From: Alteromonas ponticola
GTDB taxonomy: Bacteria > Pseudomonadota > Gammaproteobacteria > Enterobacterales > Alteromonadaceae
Assembly (NCBI RefSeq): GCF_012911815.1
Contig: NZ_JAATNW010000003.1
Location: 248,001-312,000, forward strand
Direction of reading: 5' to 3'
DNA: 64,000 nt
In this document: in pieces, positions 34,805 through 45,966 of the stretch
Layout: each line of letters opens with the position of its first letter
Numbering within the stretch: the stretch's first letter is position 1
Notes under the pieces: model-generated
Seen by the model: only the letters and a program-made list of their open reading frames with translations
What the model was told of the DNA's origin: nothing
The model's database searches: none
Made by a program: the position numbers and the translations under genes

Positions 34805-37402
34805 TTATAGCCTATCAGCCAGCCATGGGTGAACTGAGTCTAACGCTTTTATCAGGTTATCTGGCTGATCGCCGCCCGCCTGTGCCATATCAGGACGACC
34901 ACCACCTTTACCGCCAACCTGCGCTGCCACTGCGTTAATTAACTCACCCGCTTTAACTTTAGCAGTTAAATTTTTAGTTACGCCAGCAATTAAGTTAACT
35001 TTTTCACCTGAAGTTACACCAAGTACTACGATACCTTCACCAATACGGTTCTTAAGATCGTCAACCATAGTTCTTAATGCATTAGCCTCGACACCTTCCA
35101 GCGCGGTAACCAGTACCTTAACACCGTTTATTTGCTCAACTTTATTAAGAATATCTGCTCCCTGCTGAGAAGCCAGTTTGCCTTTAGCGGCTTGCAGAGC
35201 CTTTTCCAATTCTTTATTTTGCGCCTGTAAAGCAGACAACTTGTCGCTCACGCTGCTGACATCAGTTTTCAACAACGTGGCTAAACGCTGCATTTTCGTT
35301 TCTAACTGCTGTACATATTCCAGTGCCGCCTGACCCGTGATTGCCTCAATACGGCGCACGCCAGACGCGATTCCGCTTTCGCTGACGATTTTGAACAGGC
35401 CAATGTCACCTGAACGGGAAACATGAGTACCACCACATAACTCTACAGAAAATGGCCCCATGGTGACGACTCGCACCTTCTCATCATATTTTTCGCCAAA
35501 CAACGCCATGGCGCCAGACGCTTTGGCGTCTTCTAAATCCATCAATTCTGTGGTGAGCGGATGATTTGCGCGAATTTCTTCGTTAACCCGGGCTTCAATC
35601 TTCGCGATCTGGGCTGCTGTCACTGACTCAAAATGGGAGAAATCGAATCTAAAGCGAGCTGCTTCTACCAGTGAGCCCTTCTGTGTCACGTGTTCACCTA
35701 ACACTTCGCGTAACGCAGCGTGCAGTAAATGCGTAGCGCTGTGATTTTTTTTAATTGCCTCGCGGCTTTCCACATCAATTTTAGCCGCAGCTGTCTCACC
35801 TTTTTTAATTAGCCCTACCGCTTTACCGCGATGTGCGAACGCATTCCCCAGTTTCTGAGTCGATGAAACGATAAACTCGCCCCCCGCCACTTTTAAAATG
35901 CCCTGGTCGCCGGTCTGGCCACCTGCCTCTGCGTAAAAAGGCGTTTGATCAAGCACCACAACCCCTTCCTGGCCGTCGCTCATCTGTTCGCAAAACTGGT
36001 TGTTTACGATAAGTTCAAGTACTTTCGCTTCGCCCTCTACTTCGTCATAACCGGTAAAGTGCGTTTCATGCTCAACTTTTACCGTACTGTTATAATCGGC
36101 GCCAAATTGACTGGCTTGTTGCGCTCGCTCACGCTGCTGCTGCATCGCTTTTTTAAAGCCTTCTTCATCAATTTCAACGTCATGTTCGCGGGCAATATCA
36201 TTGGTCAGATCGGTGGGGAAGCCATAAGTGTCGTACAGTTTAAAAACGACATCACCGGGGATGGTTTTCCCGTCAAGATCAGCGATGGTATCTTGCAGCA
36301 TTGCCATGCCGCGGGCTAATGTTTTGCTAAACTGCTCTTCTTCTACTTTAAGTACTTTTTCAATGACCGGTTGCTGGTCGGCAAGTTCCGGGTATGCCTG
36401 CCCCATTTCTTTTACCAGGGCCGCCACTAGCTTGTAGAAGAATATGTCTTTTGCGCCTAATTGATAACCGTGACGAACCGCACGGCGAATGATTCGACGA
36501 AGCACATAACCGCGGCCTTCGTTACCGGGCATTACGCCATCACAAATCAAAAAGCTGCAACTACGAATATGGTCGGCGATAACACGCAACGACTTATTCG
36601 CCAAATCATCGGTACCAACGGTATTAGCCGCTGCCTTTATCAAATTAGCGAACAAATCAATTTCATAATTGGAGTGAACATGCTGCAAAATAGCGGAAAT
36701 TCGCTCTAGCCCCATGCCGGTGTCGATCGAGGGTTTTGGTAACGGCTCCATGCTGCCGTCTGCCTGACGGTTATACTGCATAAATACCAGATTCCAAATC
36801 TCAATAAAGCGGTCACCGTCTTCTTCAGGGGTACCCGGAGGACCACCCCAAATGTGTTCGCCATGATCGTAAAAAATCTCAGAACACGGACCGCAAGGTC
36901 CGGTATCACCCATCGACCAGAAGTTGTCTGAGGTACTGATGCGGATAATTTTTTCTGCCGGTACACCAATATGGTCTTCCCATATTGCGAATGCTTCATC
37001 ATCTTCGGAATACACGGTTACCAGCAATTTTTCTTTGGGTAGTTTCAACTCTTCGGTCAAAAAATTCCACGCAAACTCAATCGCTTCTTTTTTGAAATAG
37101 TCGCCAAAACTGAAGTTGCCCAGCATCTCGAAGAAAGTGTGGTGGCGGGCGGTATAGCCGACATTTTCCAGATCATTGTGCTTACCTCCGGCACGAACAC
37201 AACGTTGAGAGGAAACCGCGCGGCTATAACTACGTTTCTCTGCACCTAAAAAAACATCTTTAAACTGATTCATACCAGCATTGGTGAACAGCAAAGTAGG
37301 ATCATCGGCAGGAACCAATGACGAACTGGCTACATGTTGATGGCCACGTTGCGAAAAGTAATCAAAGAATTTTTGGCGAATATCTGCAGTTGAAAATGTC
37401 AT
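34805..37402 (-). CDS. alaS: Alanyl-tRNA synthetase
   Basis: The 865-residue class II synthetase has the catalytic start [38 protein letters not shown], a tRNA-recognition domain, an editing domain with zinc ligands in [16 protein letters not shown] and [13 protein letters not shown], and a C-terminal coiled coil and glycine-rich domain ([16 protein letters not shown]). It charges tRNA(Ala) and clears mischarged Ser and Gly. It lies between recX and csrA, a conserved gammaproteobacterial order. Confidence 0.98.
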   Translation of the reverse strand: MTFSTADIRQKFFDYFSQRGHQHVASSSLVPADDPTLLFTNAGMNQFKDVFLGAEKRSYSRAVSSQRCVRAGGKHNDLENVGYTARHHTFFEMLGNFSFGDYFKKEAIEFAWNFLTEELKLPKEKLLVTVYSEDDEAFAIWEDHIGVPAEKIIRISTSDNFWSMGDTGPCGPCSEIFYDHGEHIWGGPPGTPEEDGDRFIEIWNLVFMQYNRQADGSMEPLPKPSIDTGMGLERISAILQHVHSNYEIDLFANLIKAAANTVGTDDLANKSLRVIADHIRSCSFLICDGVMPGNEGRGYVLRRIIRRAVRHGYQLGAKDIFFYKLVAALVKEMGQAYPELADQQPVIEKVLKVEEEQFSKTLARGMAMLQDTIADLDGKTIPGDVVFKLYDTYGFPTDLTNDIAREHDVEIDEEGFKKAMQQQRERAQQASQFGADYNSTVKVEHETHFTGYDEVEGEAKVLELIVNNQFCEQMSDGQEGVVVLDQTPFYAEAGGQTGDQGILKVAGGEFIVSSTQKLGNAFAHRGKAVGLIKKGETAAAKIDVESREAIKKNHSATHLLHAALREVLGEHVTQKGSLVEAARFRFDFSHFESVTAAQIAKIEARVNEEIRANHPLTTELMDLEDAKASGAMALFGEKYDEKVRVVTMGPFSVELCGGTHVSRSGDIGLFKIVSESGIASGVRRIEAITGQAALEYVQQLETKMQRLATLLKTDVSSVSDKLSALQAQNKELEKALQAAKGKLASQQGADILNKVEQINGVKVLVTALEGVEANALRTMVDDLKNRIGEGIVVLGVTSGEKVNLIAGVTKNLTAKVKAGELINAVAAQVGGKGGGRPDMAQAGGDQPDNLIKALDSVHPWLADRL

Positions 37403-37530
37403 TGACGTAAGCGATTCCTAGTTAACCTATGGATGACCTGATACTAATCCTAAAATACGCAATTTGCATATTGGATGAACGCGCAAAGATAGCACGGAAA
37501 GTGCGGTATTGTTAAGCATGCATACCAAAA

Positions 37531-37980
37531 TTACGGGTTTTCTGTTGCGTATTGAATTTGCTCAAAGGTAAAGCCGCGATATTGTAAAAACTGTCGCTGC
37601 TTCTGTTTGTCTTTGAATGAGGCGGGCACCTGGGAAGGGTATTTTTTTGCGTGTACCGCTTTAGCCAGCTCAAACCAATCCACTTCGGCTTCGATAAACG
37701 CTGCAGTAATCAGGGTAACGTCGATATTATGCTGTACTAATTCTGCTTTCACCCGCAGCGGCCCGATACCTTTGTTCGCTGCGTGGCGCACCCGCGATTC
37801 TGCAAAACGCCGGTCAGATAAAATGTCAGCCTCCGCGAATTCTGACAGAACAGGAAAAATGACTTCTGTTTGAAAGCCTTTCTGTGACAACTTTTGCACC
37901 AGCTCTGAATGACTGTGTTCTCTGCGCGCCAATAGCCGGGTGGTAGAGTCAATTATCTTTTTTCTAATCTCGTCAGTCAT
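37531..37980 (-). CDS. recX: Regulatory protein RecX
   Basis: The 149-residue protein has the helical three-repeat layout of RecX: LLARREHSHSELVQKLSQKGF, ILSDRRFAESRVRHAANKGIGPLRVKAELVQ and the C-terminal KQKQRQFLQYRGFTFEQI. It binds RecA filaments and modulates recombination. In many gammaproteobacteria recA lies directly upstream; here a divergently transcribed acetyltransferase-like gene lies there instead, so recX is separate from recA. Confidence 0.93.
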   Translation of the reverse strand: MTDEIRKKIIDSTTRLLARREHSHSELVQKLSQKGFQTEVIFPVLSEFAEADILSDRRFAESRVRHAANKGIGPLRVKAELVQHNIDVTLITAAFIEAEVDWFELAKAVHAKKYPSQVPASFKDKQKQRQFLQYRGFTFEQIQYATENP

Positions 37981-38028
37981 GATACCGTGATACTTTCAAC
38001 ATCTGCTCCCATTTAACACACGTATTTT

Positions 38029-39189
38029 ATGGCATTCGAAGTAAAATTTCACAGTCAATTTTCTGCCTTTGACCCTCAGCAATGGGAAGAACTCGATGGC
38101 ACCCAGTCGCCATTTCTATGCTTTGCTTTTTTGTCAGCGCTGGAAACGTCTTACTGTGTTGGTGAAGGGACAGGCTGGCAACCTTATCATCTGGGTATTT
38201 ACGAAAATACACGCCTGGTCGCCGCGCTACCTGGCTATATCAAACATGACAGTTATGGCGAGTACGTGTTTGACCATGCCTGGGCGAATGCTTATTATCA
38301 ACATGGTCTTAGCTATTATCCCAAATGGATAAGTGCTATCCCATTTACCCCCGTGCCTGGCAACCGCTTTCTGTTGCGAAGTGATGTCGACCGCGCTGGC
38401 ATCTTCAAAGCGTTTCAACAAGCCATCTCCTCATTAGAAGCAGCGAACTGCTCCTCTGCACATATACTTTTTCCTGATGATGTGGTGGTATTTGACGATA
38501 GTGCATTTCTGATACGCAAAAGTGTCCAGTTTCACTGGCACAATTACTCATATGAATCGTTTGATGACTTCTTAAATGCCCTTACCTCCAGAAAGCGCAA
38601 AGCTATACGAAAAACCCGACGGCGATTACACGAGCAAGACGTGGTTGTGTCACGTTATCAGGGTGTCGAAATTACTCAGCAGCGTATTGCGTTCTTCTAT
38701 CAGTGTTATCGCGATACGTATTTAAAAAGAAGCGGCCATGAAGGCTATTTGTCTCAGGCTTTTTTTGAGCAGTTAGTGCATTCAATGAACGATCAGCTGC
38801 TGATTGTCGAAGCAACCCACCAGCATGAACCTGTCGCCAGCTGCCTGTTCCTTTATGATAACCAAAAGGTGTATGGCCGCTACTGGGGATGCGTCAGCGA
38901 CATTGAAGAACTGCACTTTGAATGCTGTTATTTTCAGGGCATCGAATTTGCTATAACCCAGGGCTTGCAATCGTTTAACCCAGGCACGCAAGGTGAGCAC
39001 AAAATCTTAAGGGGTTTTGAGCCTACTTTTTGTTATTCGCTACATACGTTATTCCGCGTCGAATTCAATCAGGCAGTGGCGCACTTTCTGCGGCGTGAGT
39101 CCATAGCCATCGACACCTATTATGAGCAGGCTAAAACTGTCTTGCCATTCAATGACCTAATGCAAAAAAAACTCATCTGCAACAAGTGA
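38029..39189 (+). CDS. FemAB-like GNAT-fold protein (DUF482 family)
   Basis: The 386-residue protein matches the peptidogalycan/FemAB-like family formerly DUF482: QWEELDGTQSPFLCFAFLSALE at the start, PYHLGIYENTRLVAALPGYIKHDSYGEYVFDHAWANAYYQHGLSYYPKW in the first GNAT-like half, and a second half with RKRKAIRKTRRRL, KRSGHEGYLSQAFFEQL and GVQGEHK-like FNPGTQGEHKILRGFEP. Substrate is unknown; relatives are suspected aminoacyl- or acyltransferases. It is cytoplasmic, with no signal peptide. It is a single gene divergent from recX, 48 bases apart. Confidence 0.87.
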   Translation: MAFEVKFHSQFSAFDPQQWEELDGTQSPFLCFAFLSALETSYCVGEGTGWQPYHLGIYENTRLVAALPGYIKHDSYGEYVFDHAWANAYYQHGLSYYPKWISAIPFTPVPGNRFLLRSDVDRAGIFKAFQQAISSLEAANCSSAHILFPDDVVVFDDSAFLIRKSVQFHWHNYSYESFDDFLNALTSRKRKAIRKTRRRLHEQDVVVSRYQGVEITQQRIAFFYQCYRDTYLKRSGHEGYLSQAFFEQLVHSMNDQLLIVEATHQHEPVASCLFLYDNQKVYGRYWGCVSDIEELHFECCYFQGIEFAITQGLQSFNPGTQGEHKILRGFEPTFCYSLHTLFRVEFNQAVAHFLRRESIAIDTYYEQAKTVLPFNDLMQKKLICNK

Positions 39190-39346
39190 ACTAAAACCCG
39201 TCATTGAAACTAATAATACTATTACTAACCCGTGATAAAGAATGGTTACCTAAACGGATCATGCTTTGTCGCGGATTAGCAAAAGTCGGCGCAGTATTTG
39301 CCGTTTTCAATGTGAATTTGGACACTCACTGATTTGGAGCGTAAAC

Positions 39347-39484
39347 ATGAAACATAAACTTTTGGGCTTTCTAACCGTTTTCACTTTTGTTTTCGGCTTA
39401 GCGGCATGCAACACCATGCATGGTGCTGGAGAAGACGTGGAAGATGCTGGTGAAGCGGTACAAGATGCAGCGGATGGCGAGTAA
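39347..39484 (+). CDS. Entericidin-like small lipoprotein
   Basis: This 45-residue lipoprotein precursor has a hydrophobic leader with a good lipobox (LLGFLTVFTFVFGLAAC, lipid-modified Cys near 20) and a mature part NTMHGAGEDVEDAGEAVQDAADGE, matching the EcnA/EcnB pattern NT-GAGKD-AG-A-. Entericidin B is linked to stationary-phase bacteriolysis in E. coli; many homologues have no tested role. The ATG at 39347 follows TTTGGAGCG. An upstream in-frame start would add a non-signal extension and is unlikely. Confidence 0.85.
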   Translation: MKHKLLGFLTVFTFVFGLAACNTMHGAGEDVEDAGEAVQDAADGE

Positions 39485-39494
39485 ACAATAGTTT

Positions 39495-39526
39495 CACCAA
39501 TGCTCAGAAACATTTGAGCATTGGTG
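39495..39526. terminator. Hairpin between the convergent lipoprotein and chemoreceptor genes
   Basis: CACCAATGCTCA and TGAGCATTGGTG are perfect 12-base arms with an eight-base loop just past the lipoprotein stop. There is only a weak T run on the plus strand (CACTTTAAACTGTTTTT). Confidence 0.65.
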
Positions 39527-39553
39527 CACTTTAAACTGTTTTTCGACGATACT

Positions 39554-41575
39554 TTAAATTTTAAATTGATTAACCAGATCTTTAAGTTCATCGGCAACGC
39601 CACTTAATTGGGTTGCTTCCACTGCCAATTCTTCAGCATGTTTGCTGGTTTTATCACTTAGCCGGGTTATTGCGAGCAATGAGCGGTTAATGTTTTCAGC
39701 TACATCTGTTTGCTGCTCAGTGCTATTAGCTATTTGCGCACTCTGCGCTTGCACCGTACTAATCGCCGCGCTGATGTTGGACAGTGAACTGACCACACTT
39801 TCAGTTTTCGCTACGCCGGTCTTCGAAATTTCTTTCCCCTTCTGCATAACGCTGGCGGTTTGTTCAGCCATTGACTGAAGCTTTTCTACCATACGACGAA
39901 TGTCGTCGGTGGAGTCTTGGGTTCTGCTGGCCAGCGAACGCACTTCGTCAGCAACCACAGCAAACCCCCGCCCCTGCTCACCTGCTCTTGCAGCCTCAAT
40001 GGCAGCATTTAACGCTAATAAATTAGTTTGTTCGGCGATACTGTTAATTACGTCGATAACCGCGCCGATATTTTCTGACTCTTTACTCAGCGTAGTAACT
40101 ACTTCAACCCCTTCGTTAATTGAATTTGCCAACGCGTGAATTTCGTTCATCGCTTCTTGCGCTTGTGTGGAGCCGCCACTGACCTGATCGTCAGCTTCCG
40201 TTGCCGCACGACTGGATTCAGCTGCGTTTTTTGAAATTTCTTCAACCGTTGCCGCCATTTGTGAAACCGCTGATGAGACGTTATCTACCTGATAACGTTC
40301 TTGCTGAATCTCTTTATTGGTGTTTTGGGAAACCGAAGACAAATGTGCGGCCGCTTCGGCAACGGCTCTTGTATGTGTCGTTGTTTCTTTCAGTAAGTCA
40401 CGAAGTTTGTCGGTAAACCGATTAAACTCCTGCGCCAGAGAGCCGATTTCATCGTCTCGGTGAATGTCCAAACGCTTAGTCAAGTCGCCATCCCCACTGG
40501 CAATTTCTGCCATTGCATCGCGCATTTTCAAGATCGGCCGTGTTACTTTTGAGCTCGCCCAGTAGGTGATCAAGGCTATCAACACAATAATGACAATCGC
40601 TGCAAACACCGCTGAAGTTATGGCGTCAGTGATAGGCTCGGAAATAATACTCGCAGGGACCAGGATACCCAACTTCCAATCCATTGCCGGTGTATTCAAA
40701 CTGGCATGTTTAAAAACTGCGATATACGCTTTTCCCTGCCATTGCAATTCCACCATTCCACTATCAGCTGAGGCCATTTGAGTCGCCAGTGGAGCGAAGC
40801 CCGTTGAGTTCTCAAATACCTTATCGAAGTCAGCTATAGGGCTGCTTAAAGGCAAATTTTTTGATTGTTTGGGGAAATAAACAATGTTGTTATCCTGGTC
40901 TACCAAAAAAGCCGTGCCCTGGCCCTCAAACTGTATACCGTCTATGACCTCACCTATGGTGCTTATCAAAATATCAACACCGCCAACACCAATCAGTTCT
41001 GTGCCTTGGTAAATTGGTGCTTGAACCACCGCTGAAATCGTCCCATCCTGCGAGTCGATAGCTGGCGGTGTCACGTACAATTTACCTGTCTCTACTGCGG
41101 TGTTGAACCATGGGCGCTGTGTTGCAAAGTATCCTTTACTGGGATCGCCTGCCGTAGGTCCCTCCAGGTCTACGCCAACCCGGCCCGCTTCATAAAAATA
41201 CTCACCGGTATTGGCGGAACCAAAAAATGCAGATTTAATATTGTCATCGTTATCACTGATATTGTTGAATAACTGATAGATATTCTTAGAGTTCGGCATG
41301 GCAGATTCTGCCGCACCTCTTTTCGTGTGATTGACAAAAAAGTCTTGCAGAAAAGGGTTGGCCAGCAATGTTTTTGCCACCCCCCCGTAGGTGGCAAAAA
41401 ACTTTTCTACCCCCCGCGCTTCAAGTTTGACCAACCCCATCACTTCAAGCTCGATGGCATCTTTGGTCTTATCACCGATGTAACCTACCGCGACGATAGA
41501 GGTGATGAGTAACATGATGGCGATACTACCACCCACGATAAGCATAAACTTGTTTTGTAAGGACAGTGATTTCAT
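39554..41575 (-). CDS. Methyl-accepting chemotaxis protein with dCache-type sensor
   Basis: The receptor of about 673 residues has a first membrane helix near the start ([24 protein letters not shown]) and a periplasmic sensor of about 280 residues with dCache features ([24 protein letters not shown] and [12 protein letters not shown]). Then come a second helix ([21 protein letters not shown]), a HAMP domain ([24 protein letters not shown]) and a long signalling coiled coil with hairpin tip [25 protein letters not shown]. Ligand is unknown; small amino- or carboxylic acids are typical. The ATG at 41575 is preferred to an in-frame TTG at 41611. It lacks a CheR-binding pentapeptide at the C terminus. 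Confidence 0.93.
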   Translation of the reverse strand: MKSLSLQNKFMLIVGGSIAIMLLITSIVAVGYIGDKTKDAIELEVMGLVKLEARGVEKFFATYGGVAKTLLANPFLQDFFVNHTKRGAAESAMPNSKNIYQLFNNISDNDDNIKSAFFGSANTGEYFYEAGRVGVDLEGPTAGDPSKGYFATQRPWFNTAVETGKLYVTPPAIDSQDGTISAVVQAPIYQGTELIGVGGVDILISTIGEVIDGIQFEGQGTAFLVDQDNNIVYFPKQSKNLPLSSPIADFDKVFENSTGFAPLATQMASADSGMVELQWQGKAYIAVFKHASLNTPAMDWKLGILVPASIISEPITDAITSAVFAAIVIIVLIALITYWASSKVTRPILKMRDAMAEIASGDGDLTKRLDIHRDDEIGSLAQEFNRFTDKLRDLLKETTTHTRAVAEAAAHLSSVSQNTNKEIQQERYQVDNVSSAVSQMAATVEEISKNAAESSRAATEADDQVSGGSTQAQEAMNEIHALANSINEGVEVVTTLSKESENIGAVIDVINSIAEQTNLLALNAAIEAARAGEQGRGFAVVADEVRSLASRTQDSTDDIRRMVEKLQSMAEQTASVMQKGKEISKTGVAKTESVVSSLSNISAAISTVQAQSAQIANSTEQQTDVAENINRSLLAITRLSDKTSKHAEELAVEATQLSGVADELKDLVNQFKI

Positions 41576-41703
41576 AGCACGACTCGTTATTGTTATTGAA
41601 TTACCAAGCAAAAATCGTCTGATGCAATTCTTACTTCATGCTTAAGTCTAAAACGTAACCAAGGTGTACTTTTATATCAAAGACGGCTGAAAATGAAAAA
41701 GGC

Positions 41704-42285
41704 TTATTTTTGCCAGACCAACAACAAATTGTTCGCCGGCATGCTGTGAATGGACGTCAGAGTCATTGGTTCGGCCCACTGAATTAACTCATTAATATCG
41801 CGATAGCCTCCATAACCTTCTGAAAGTAAATGGTAATGAAAATCGCGGTTACTCTGGCTGCTGAACTCCCCATTCTGAGTGAATGGTCCATACTGACAAA
41901 ACACGCCGCCTTTGGGAAGGTGCGCAGAAACCTGCTCCATCATTAAGCGTGCATGCTGCTTTTGCATAATGTGGGCGGTATTGGCGGTAAACACCCCGTC
42001 AAAGTTCTTTGCGGGCCACGCTGACTCACCAAAAGTTAACGGAATCGGAGGCTGCAAATTTGCCGAAGGAAATTCACTCATCCAAGCCTCAATTCCTTCG
42101 TGATACTGAGGCTGATCACTGGTTTGCCAGATAAGGTGAGGTAGCTGTGATGCAAAAAAGACCGCATGTTGTCCGGTGCCACTGCCAATTTCCAACACAT
42201 GGTGACACGTTGAAAATGCATCTTTTAATAGTGCCAGAATGGGCGACTTATTATTTTCACACGCCTGACTGAAGGGTTTATTCAT
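41704..42285 (-). CDS. DUF938 SAM-dependent methyltransferase-like protein
   Basis: The 193-residue protein belongs to the DUF938 family: [32 protein letters not shown] contains the SAM-binding motif GSGTGQH, followed by [16 protein letters not shown] and [11 protein letters not shown]. The biological substrate is unknown. Its ATG overlaps the end of the metH C-terminal gene by eight bases (ATGAATAA), so it is translationally coupled and last in the methionine operon. That link to methionine/SAM supply is inferred from position. Confidence 0.88.
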   Translation of the reverse strand: MNKPFSQACENNKSPILALLKDAFSTCHHVLEIGSGTGQHAVFFASQLPHLIWQTSDQPQYHEGIEAWMSEFPSANLQPPIPLTFGESAWPAKNFDGVFTANTAHIMQKQHARLMMEQVSAHLPKGGVFCQYGPFTQNGEFSSQSNRDFHYHLLSEGYGGYRDINELIQWAEPMTLTSIHSMPANNLLLVWQK

Positions 42286-44902
42286 TGATATTCGGTGCTA
42301 ACCATTTGTTTGCAGTAGTTATATCCCATTGTTTTCGCTGTGCATAGTCTTCTACCTGATCCGATTGAATTTTCGCTACCGCAAAATAACGGGACTGCGG
42401 GTGAGCAAAATACCAGCCGGATACTGACGCGCCGGGCCACATGGCGTAACTATCAGTCAATCGCATGCCGGTATGCTTCTCAGCATCAAGCAGATCCCAA
42501 ATTAACTGCTTTTCAGTATGCTCCGGACACGCAGCATACCCCGGTGCAGGGCGGATACCCTGATATTTTTCCCGAATTAACGCGTCATTATCCAAATTTT
42601 CATCTGCCGCGTATCCCCAAATCTCTTTGCGTACCCGTTCGTGTAAAAATTCTGCAAATGCTTCAGCTAATCGATCAGCCACGGCTTTTACCATAATTGC
42701 ATTGTAATCGTCACCGTCGTCACGATAACATTTTGCCAGCTCATCTTCACCAATACCTGCGGTTACCGCAAACGCCCCCATATAATCTTCCACTCCTGAT
42801 GATTTTGGTGCCACAAAATCGGCCAGGCAATAGTTGGGATAATCTGGTTTTAACGTTTGCTGTCGCAAATGGTGCGCCACCCCCACCACGTGGTTGCGCT
42901 TGTTGTCAGCATAAATTTCGATATCATCGCCGATATTGGCTGCTGCAAATACACCACACACGCCCTTTGCTTTCAACGCAGCAGTCTGGGCCAGCTGATC
43001 CAGTATAGCGTTGGCATCGTCGAACAACAATTGCGCCTGTTCACCGACAACCTCATCGTTTAAAATTCTGGGGTACTTACCGGCTAACGACCAGGTAAGG
43101 AAAAACGGCGTCCAATCGATATAATTTCTTAATGTATCAATATCAGCAGTAACCGGAAATACGCCTAATTCTTTGGGCGCATCAGGCAGCTTGCCTAAGT
43201 CTAATGCACACTTATTTTCGCGCGCTTCCTGTAAGGTTACCGGCCTGGAACGTGGTTGTTTTCGCGCATGCTGCTGACGCACTTTTTCATATTCATGCTC
43301 GAGTTCTATCGCAAACTTTTCCCGGCTTTGCTGATTTAATAGCTTTTGGCACACCCCAACCGCCCTGCTTGCGTTGGCAACGTACACCACCGGAGCATTA
43401 TAGTTTTGTTCAATTTTTACCGCCGTATGGGCTTTCGATGTAGTGGCACCGCCGATTAACAGCGGAAGTGAGAACTGCTGACGTTGCATCTCCTTCGCCA
43501 CATGCACCATCTCATCAAGCGAGGGTGTGATGAGACCGGAAAGCCCAATCATATCTACATCTTCTGCTTTTGCGGTATGCAAAATGGTTTCGCATGACAC
43601 CATCACGCCCAGATCGACCACTTCAAAATTGTTACATTGCAACACTACGCCAACGATGTTTTTGCCGATGTCATGTACGTCACCTTTTACGGTTGCCAGC
43701 AAAATTTTGCCGTTGCTCCTGGTGCCTGACGATTTTTCAGCCTCAATAAATGGCTGTAAATGCGCTACCGCTTTCTTCATCACTCGGGCTGATTTCACCA
43801 CTTGCGGTAAAAACATTTTGCCTTCACCAAACAAATCGCCCACCACGTTCATGCCGTCCATAAGCGGGCCTTCAATCACGTGCAGCGGTTTTTCGGCCTG
43901 CTGGCGGGCTTCTTCAGTGTCATCAATGATGTAGTCAGTTATTCCTTTAACCAGCGCATGCTCTAACCGTTTATTGACAGGCGCTTCACGCCAGCTTAAA
44001 TCTTCTTTTTGCGCCGTTTTGCCATCCCCCTGATATTGGGGTGCAATATCCAGCAGTCGCTCTGTCGCGTCGTCGCGTTTATTCAAAATCACATCTTCAA
44101 CCGCTTCTCGCAGGGCAGAGGGAATTTCGTCATATACTTCCAACTGTCCCGCGTTTACGATTGCCATATCCATGCCAGCCCGGATTGCGTGATAAAGAAA
44201 AACAGAATGCATGGCTTCACGAACCGGATTGTTGCCCCGAAAAGAAAACGAGATATTAGAGAGTCCACCTGACACGTTCACATGCGGGCAAGTCTGGCGG
44301 ATCACCCGTGTGGCTTCAATAAAATCAACCGCATAGTTATTGTGTTCTTCAATTCCTGTGGCTACCGCGAAAATATTGGGGTCGAAGATGATATCTTCCG
44401 GTGGAAAGTTGACTTTCTGTGTAAGCAGTTGATAACTGCGCTGACAAATTTCAACTTTACGTTGCTGAGTATCTGCCTGCCCGGTTTCATCAAATGCCAT
44501 CACCACGGTCGCTGCGCCATAGCGTTTGATTAAGCGCGCTTGTTGCAAAAATAATGCTTCGCCTTCTTTTAAGCTGATGGAATTAACAATCGCTTTGCCC
44601 TGAACGCATTTCAAGCCAGCCTCGATAACCTCCCATTTAGAGGAATCGATCATGATGGGAACCCGGGAGATATCAGGTTCAGACGCAATCAGATTTAAAA
44701 AGATCTGCATCGCCTGAACTGAATCCAACATGGCTTCATCCATGTTGATATCTATAATTTGTGCACCGTTTTCAACCTGTTGGCGGGCCACATCCAATGC
44801 TGCCTCATAATCGCCATCCAGAATCAGTCGCTTAAATTTTGCAGACCCGGTAACGTTGGTACGTTCACCGATATTGATAAAGCTTGAGAATTGCTGTGTC
44901 AC
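42278..44902 (-). CDS. metH: Methionine synthase, pterin/cobalamin/AdoMet modules (split MetH, C-terminal protein)
   Basis: The 874-residue protein aligns with E. coli MetH from just after its homocysteine module. The methyltetrahydrofolate-binding domain ([19 protein letters not shown], about 1-270) comes first, then the four-helix cap ([36 protein letters not shown]), the cobalamin domain with the lower-ligand motif DVHDIGKN (408-415, His410), and the reactivation domain (about 560-874: [36 protein letters not shown]). The first module is a separate gene immediately upstream. Start is GTG at 44902 with a perfect AGGAGG six bases earlier that overlaps the previous stop codon. Confidence 0.95.
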   Translation of the reverse strand: MTQQFSSFINIGERTNVTGSAKFKRLILDGDYEAALDVARQQVENGAQIIDINMDEAMLDSVQAMQIFLNLIASEPDISRVPIMIDSSKWEVIEAGLKCVQGKAIVNSISLKEGEALFLQQARLIKRYGAATVVMAFDETGQADTQQRKVEICQRSYQLLTQKVNFPPEDIIFDPNIFAVATGIEEHNNYAVDFIEATRVIRQTCPHVNVSGGLSNISFSFRGNNPVREAMHSVFLYHAIRAGMDMAIVNAGQLEVYDEIPSALREAVEDVILNKRDDATERLLDIAPQYQGDGKTAQKEDLSWREAPVNKRLEHALVKGITDYIIDDTEEARQQAEKPLHVIEGPLMDGMNVVGDLFGEGKMFLPQVVKSARVMKKAVAHLQPFIEAEKSSGTRSNGKILLATVKGDVHDIGKNIVGVVLQCNNFEVVDLGVMVSCETILHTAKAEDVDMIGLSGLITPSLDEMVHVAKEMQRQQFSLPLLIGGATTSKAHTAVKIEQNYNAPVVYVANASRAVGVCQKLLNQQSREKFAIELEHEYEKVRQQHARKQPRSRPVTLQEARENKCALDLGKLPDAPKELGVFPVTADIDTLRNYIDWTPFFLTWSLAGKYPRILNDEVVGEQAQLLFDDANAILDQLAQTAALKAKGVCGVFAAANIGDDIEIYADNKRNHVVGVAHHLRQQTLKPDYPNYCLADFVAPKSSGVEDYMGAFAVTAGIGEDELAKCYRDDGDDYNAIMVKAVADRLAEAFAEFLHERVRKEIWGYAADENLDNDALIREKYQGIRPAPGYAACPEHTEKQLIWDLLDAEKHTGMRLTDSYAMWPGASVSGWYFAHPQSRYFAVAKIQSDQVEDYAQRKQWDITTANKWLAPNINE

Positions 44903-44910
44903 TTAACCTC

Positions 44911-45966
44911 CTAGTGAACGAATGGTTCCAGACCGGACAAGCGCATTCTTACTTGTAGTTCAGGAATCTTGCGCGGCATTACCCCACTCGTCACCTTTAC
45001 CATAGCTGCGATATGTTCAGGTGTGGTGCCACAACACCCCCCCACAATATTGACCAGCCCGGATTCAGCCCACTCTTTAATTTGTTCTGCCATATCATTG
45101 GGTGATAAATCATACTCACCAAATTCATTCGGAAGACCGGCATTGGGATGGACGGACACCGGACAGGTCGCGATTTGTGCGATTTCGTCTACGTACTGGC
45201 GCAATAGATCAGGCCCCAGCGCACAGTTCAGCCCGAATGAAAAAGGCTCGACGTGACGAAGCGAGTAGTAAAACGCCTCAGCGGTCTGTCCTGACAAGGT
45301 ACGGCCAGACGCATCGGTAATGGTGCCCGAAATCATCACCGGCAGGCGTACTTGCAAGCGTTCGAAGACCGAATCGACGGCAAATACTGCGGCTTTAGCG
45401 TTAAGCGTGTCAAAAATGGTTTCAATAAGTATGATGTCTGCCCCGCCTTCAATTAATCCTTCGCAGGACTCTTCATAGGCCACAACCAGTTCATCAAAAG
45501 TAACGTTGCGTTTGCCGGGATCATTCACGTCTGGCGAGATTGATGCTGTACGATTCGTTGGCCCTAGTACGCCGGCAACAAAACGGGGTTTGTCGGGATT
45601 TTTTTGCGTGAATTCTTCTGCTGCCTGCTTAGCCAGTCGCGCGGCCTCGACATTAATTCTTTTCGATACTGACTGCATATCATAGTCAGTCATGGCAATA
45701 CGAGTTGCGTTGAAGGTATTGGTTTCGATGATATCTGCACCCGCTTGCAGGTATTCACAGTGAATCGCATAAATAACCTCTGGTTGGGTCAGAACCAGCA
45801 GATCGTTATTGCCTTTGATATCGGTGTGCCAGCTTTCAAACTCAGCCCCGCGATAATCTTTCTCTTCGAACTTATGCTGCTGGATCATGGTTCCCATCGC
45901 GCCATCTAAAATCAGGATTCGTTCAGCCGCAGCGGCATACAATGGGTGTCGTTTCTGTTCGCTCAC
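44911..45966 (-). CDS. Methionine synthase, homocysteine S-methyltransferase module (split MetH, N-terminal protein)
   Basis: The 351-residue protein equals the first module of E. coli Met[15 protein letters not shown] at the start, then [14 protein letters not shown] and the zinc ligands in GLNCALGP and [11 protein letters not shown]. It stops at [12 protein letters not shown], exactly where the linker to the folate module would be. It should activate homocysteine thiolate with zinc and must meet the methylcobalamin of the second protein in trans. GTG start overlaps the metA stop as GTGA. The gene is intact, not a fragment: all catalytic residues are present and the stop is followed at once by a strong ribosome-binding site. 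Confidence 0.93.
   Translation of the reverse strand: MSEQKRHPLYAAAAERILILDGAMGTMIQQHKFEEKDYRGAEFESWHTDIKGNNDLLVLTQPEVIYAIHCEYLQAGADIIETNTFNATRIAMTDYDMQSVSKRINVEAARLAKQAAEEFTQKNPDKPRFVAGVLGPTNRTASISPDVNDPGKRNVTFDELVVAYEESCEGLIEGGADIILIETIFDTLNAKAAVFAVDSVFERLQVRLPVMISGTITDASGRTLSGQTAEAFYYSLRHVEPFSFGLNCALGPDLLRQYVDEIAQIATCPVSVHPNAGLPNEFGEYDLSPNDMAEQIKEWAESGLVNIVGGCCGTTPEHIAAMVKVTSGVMPRKIPELQVRMRLSGLEPFVH

Noticed and set aside
41576..41703. Possible sigma-28 promoter before the chemoreceptor gene
   Set aside because: Partial -35 and GACGATTT-like -10 elements exist but not at the required spacing.
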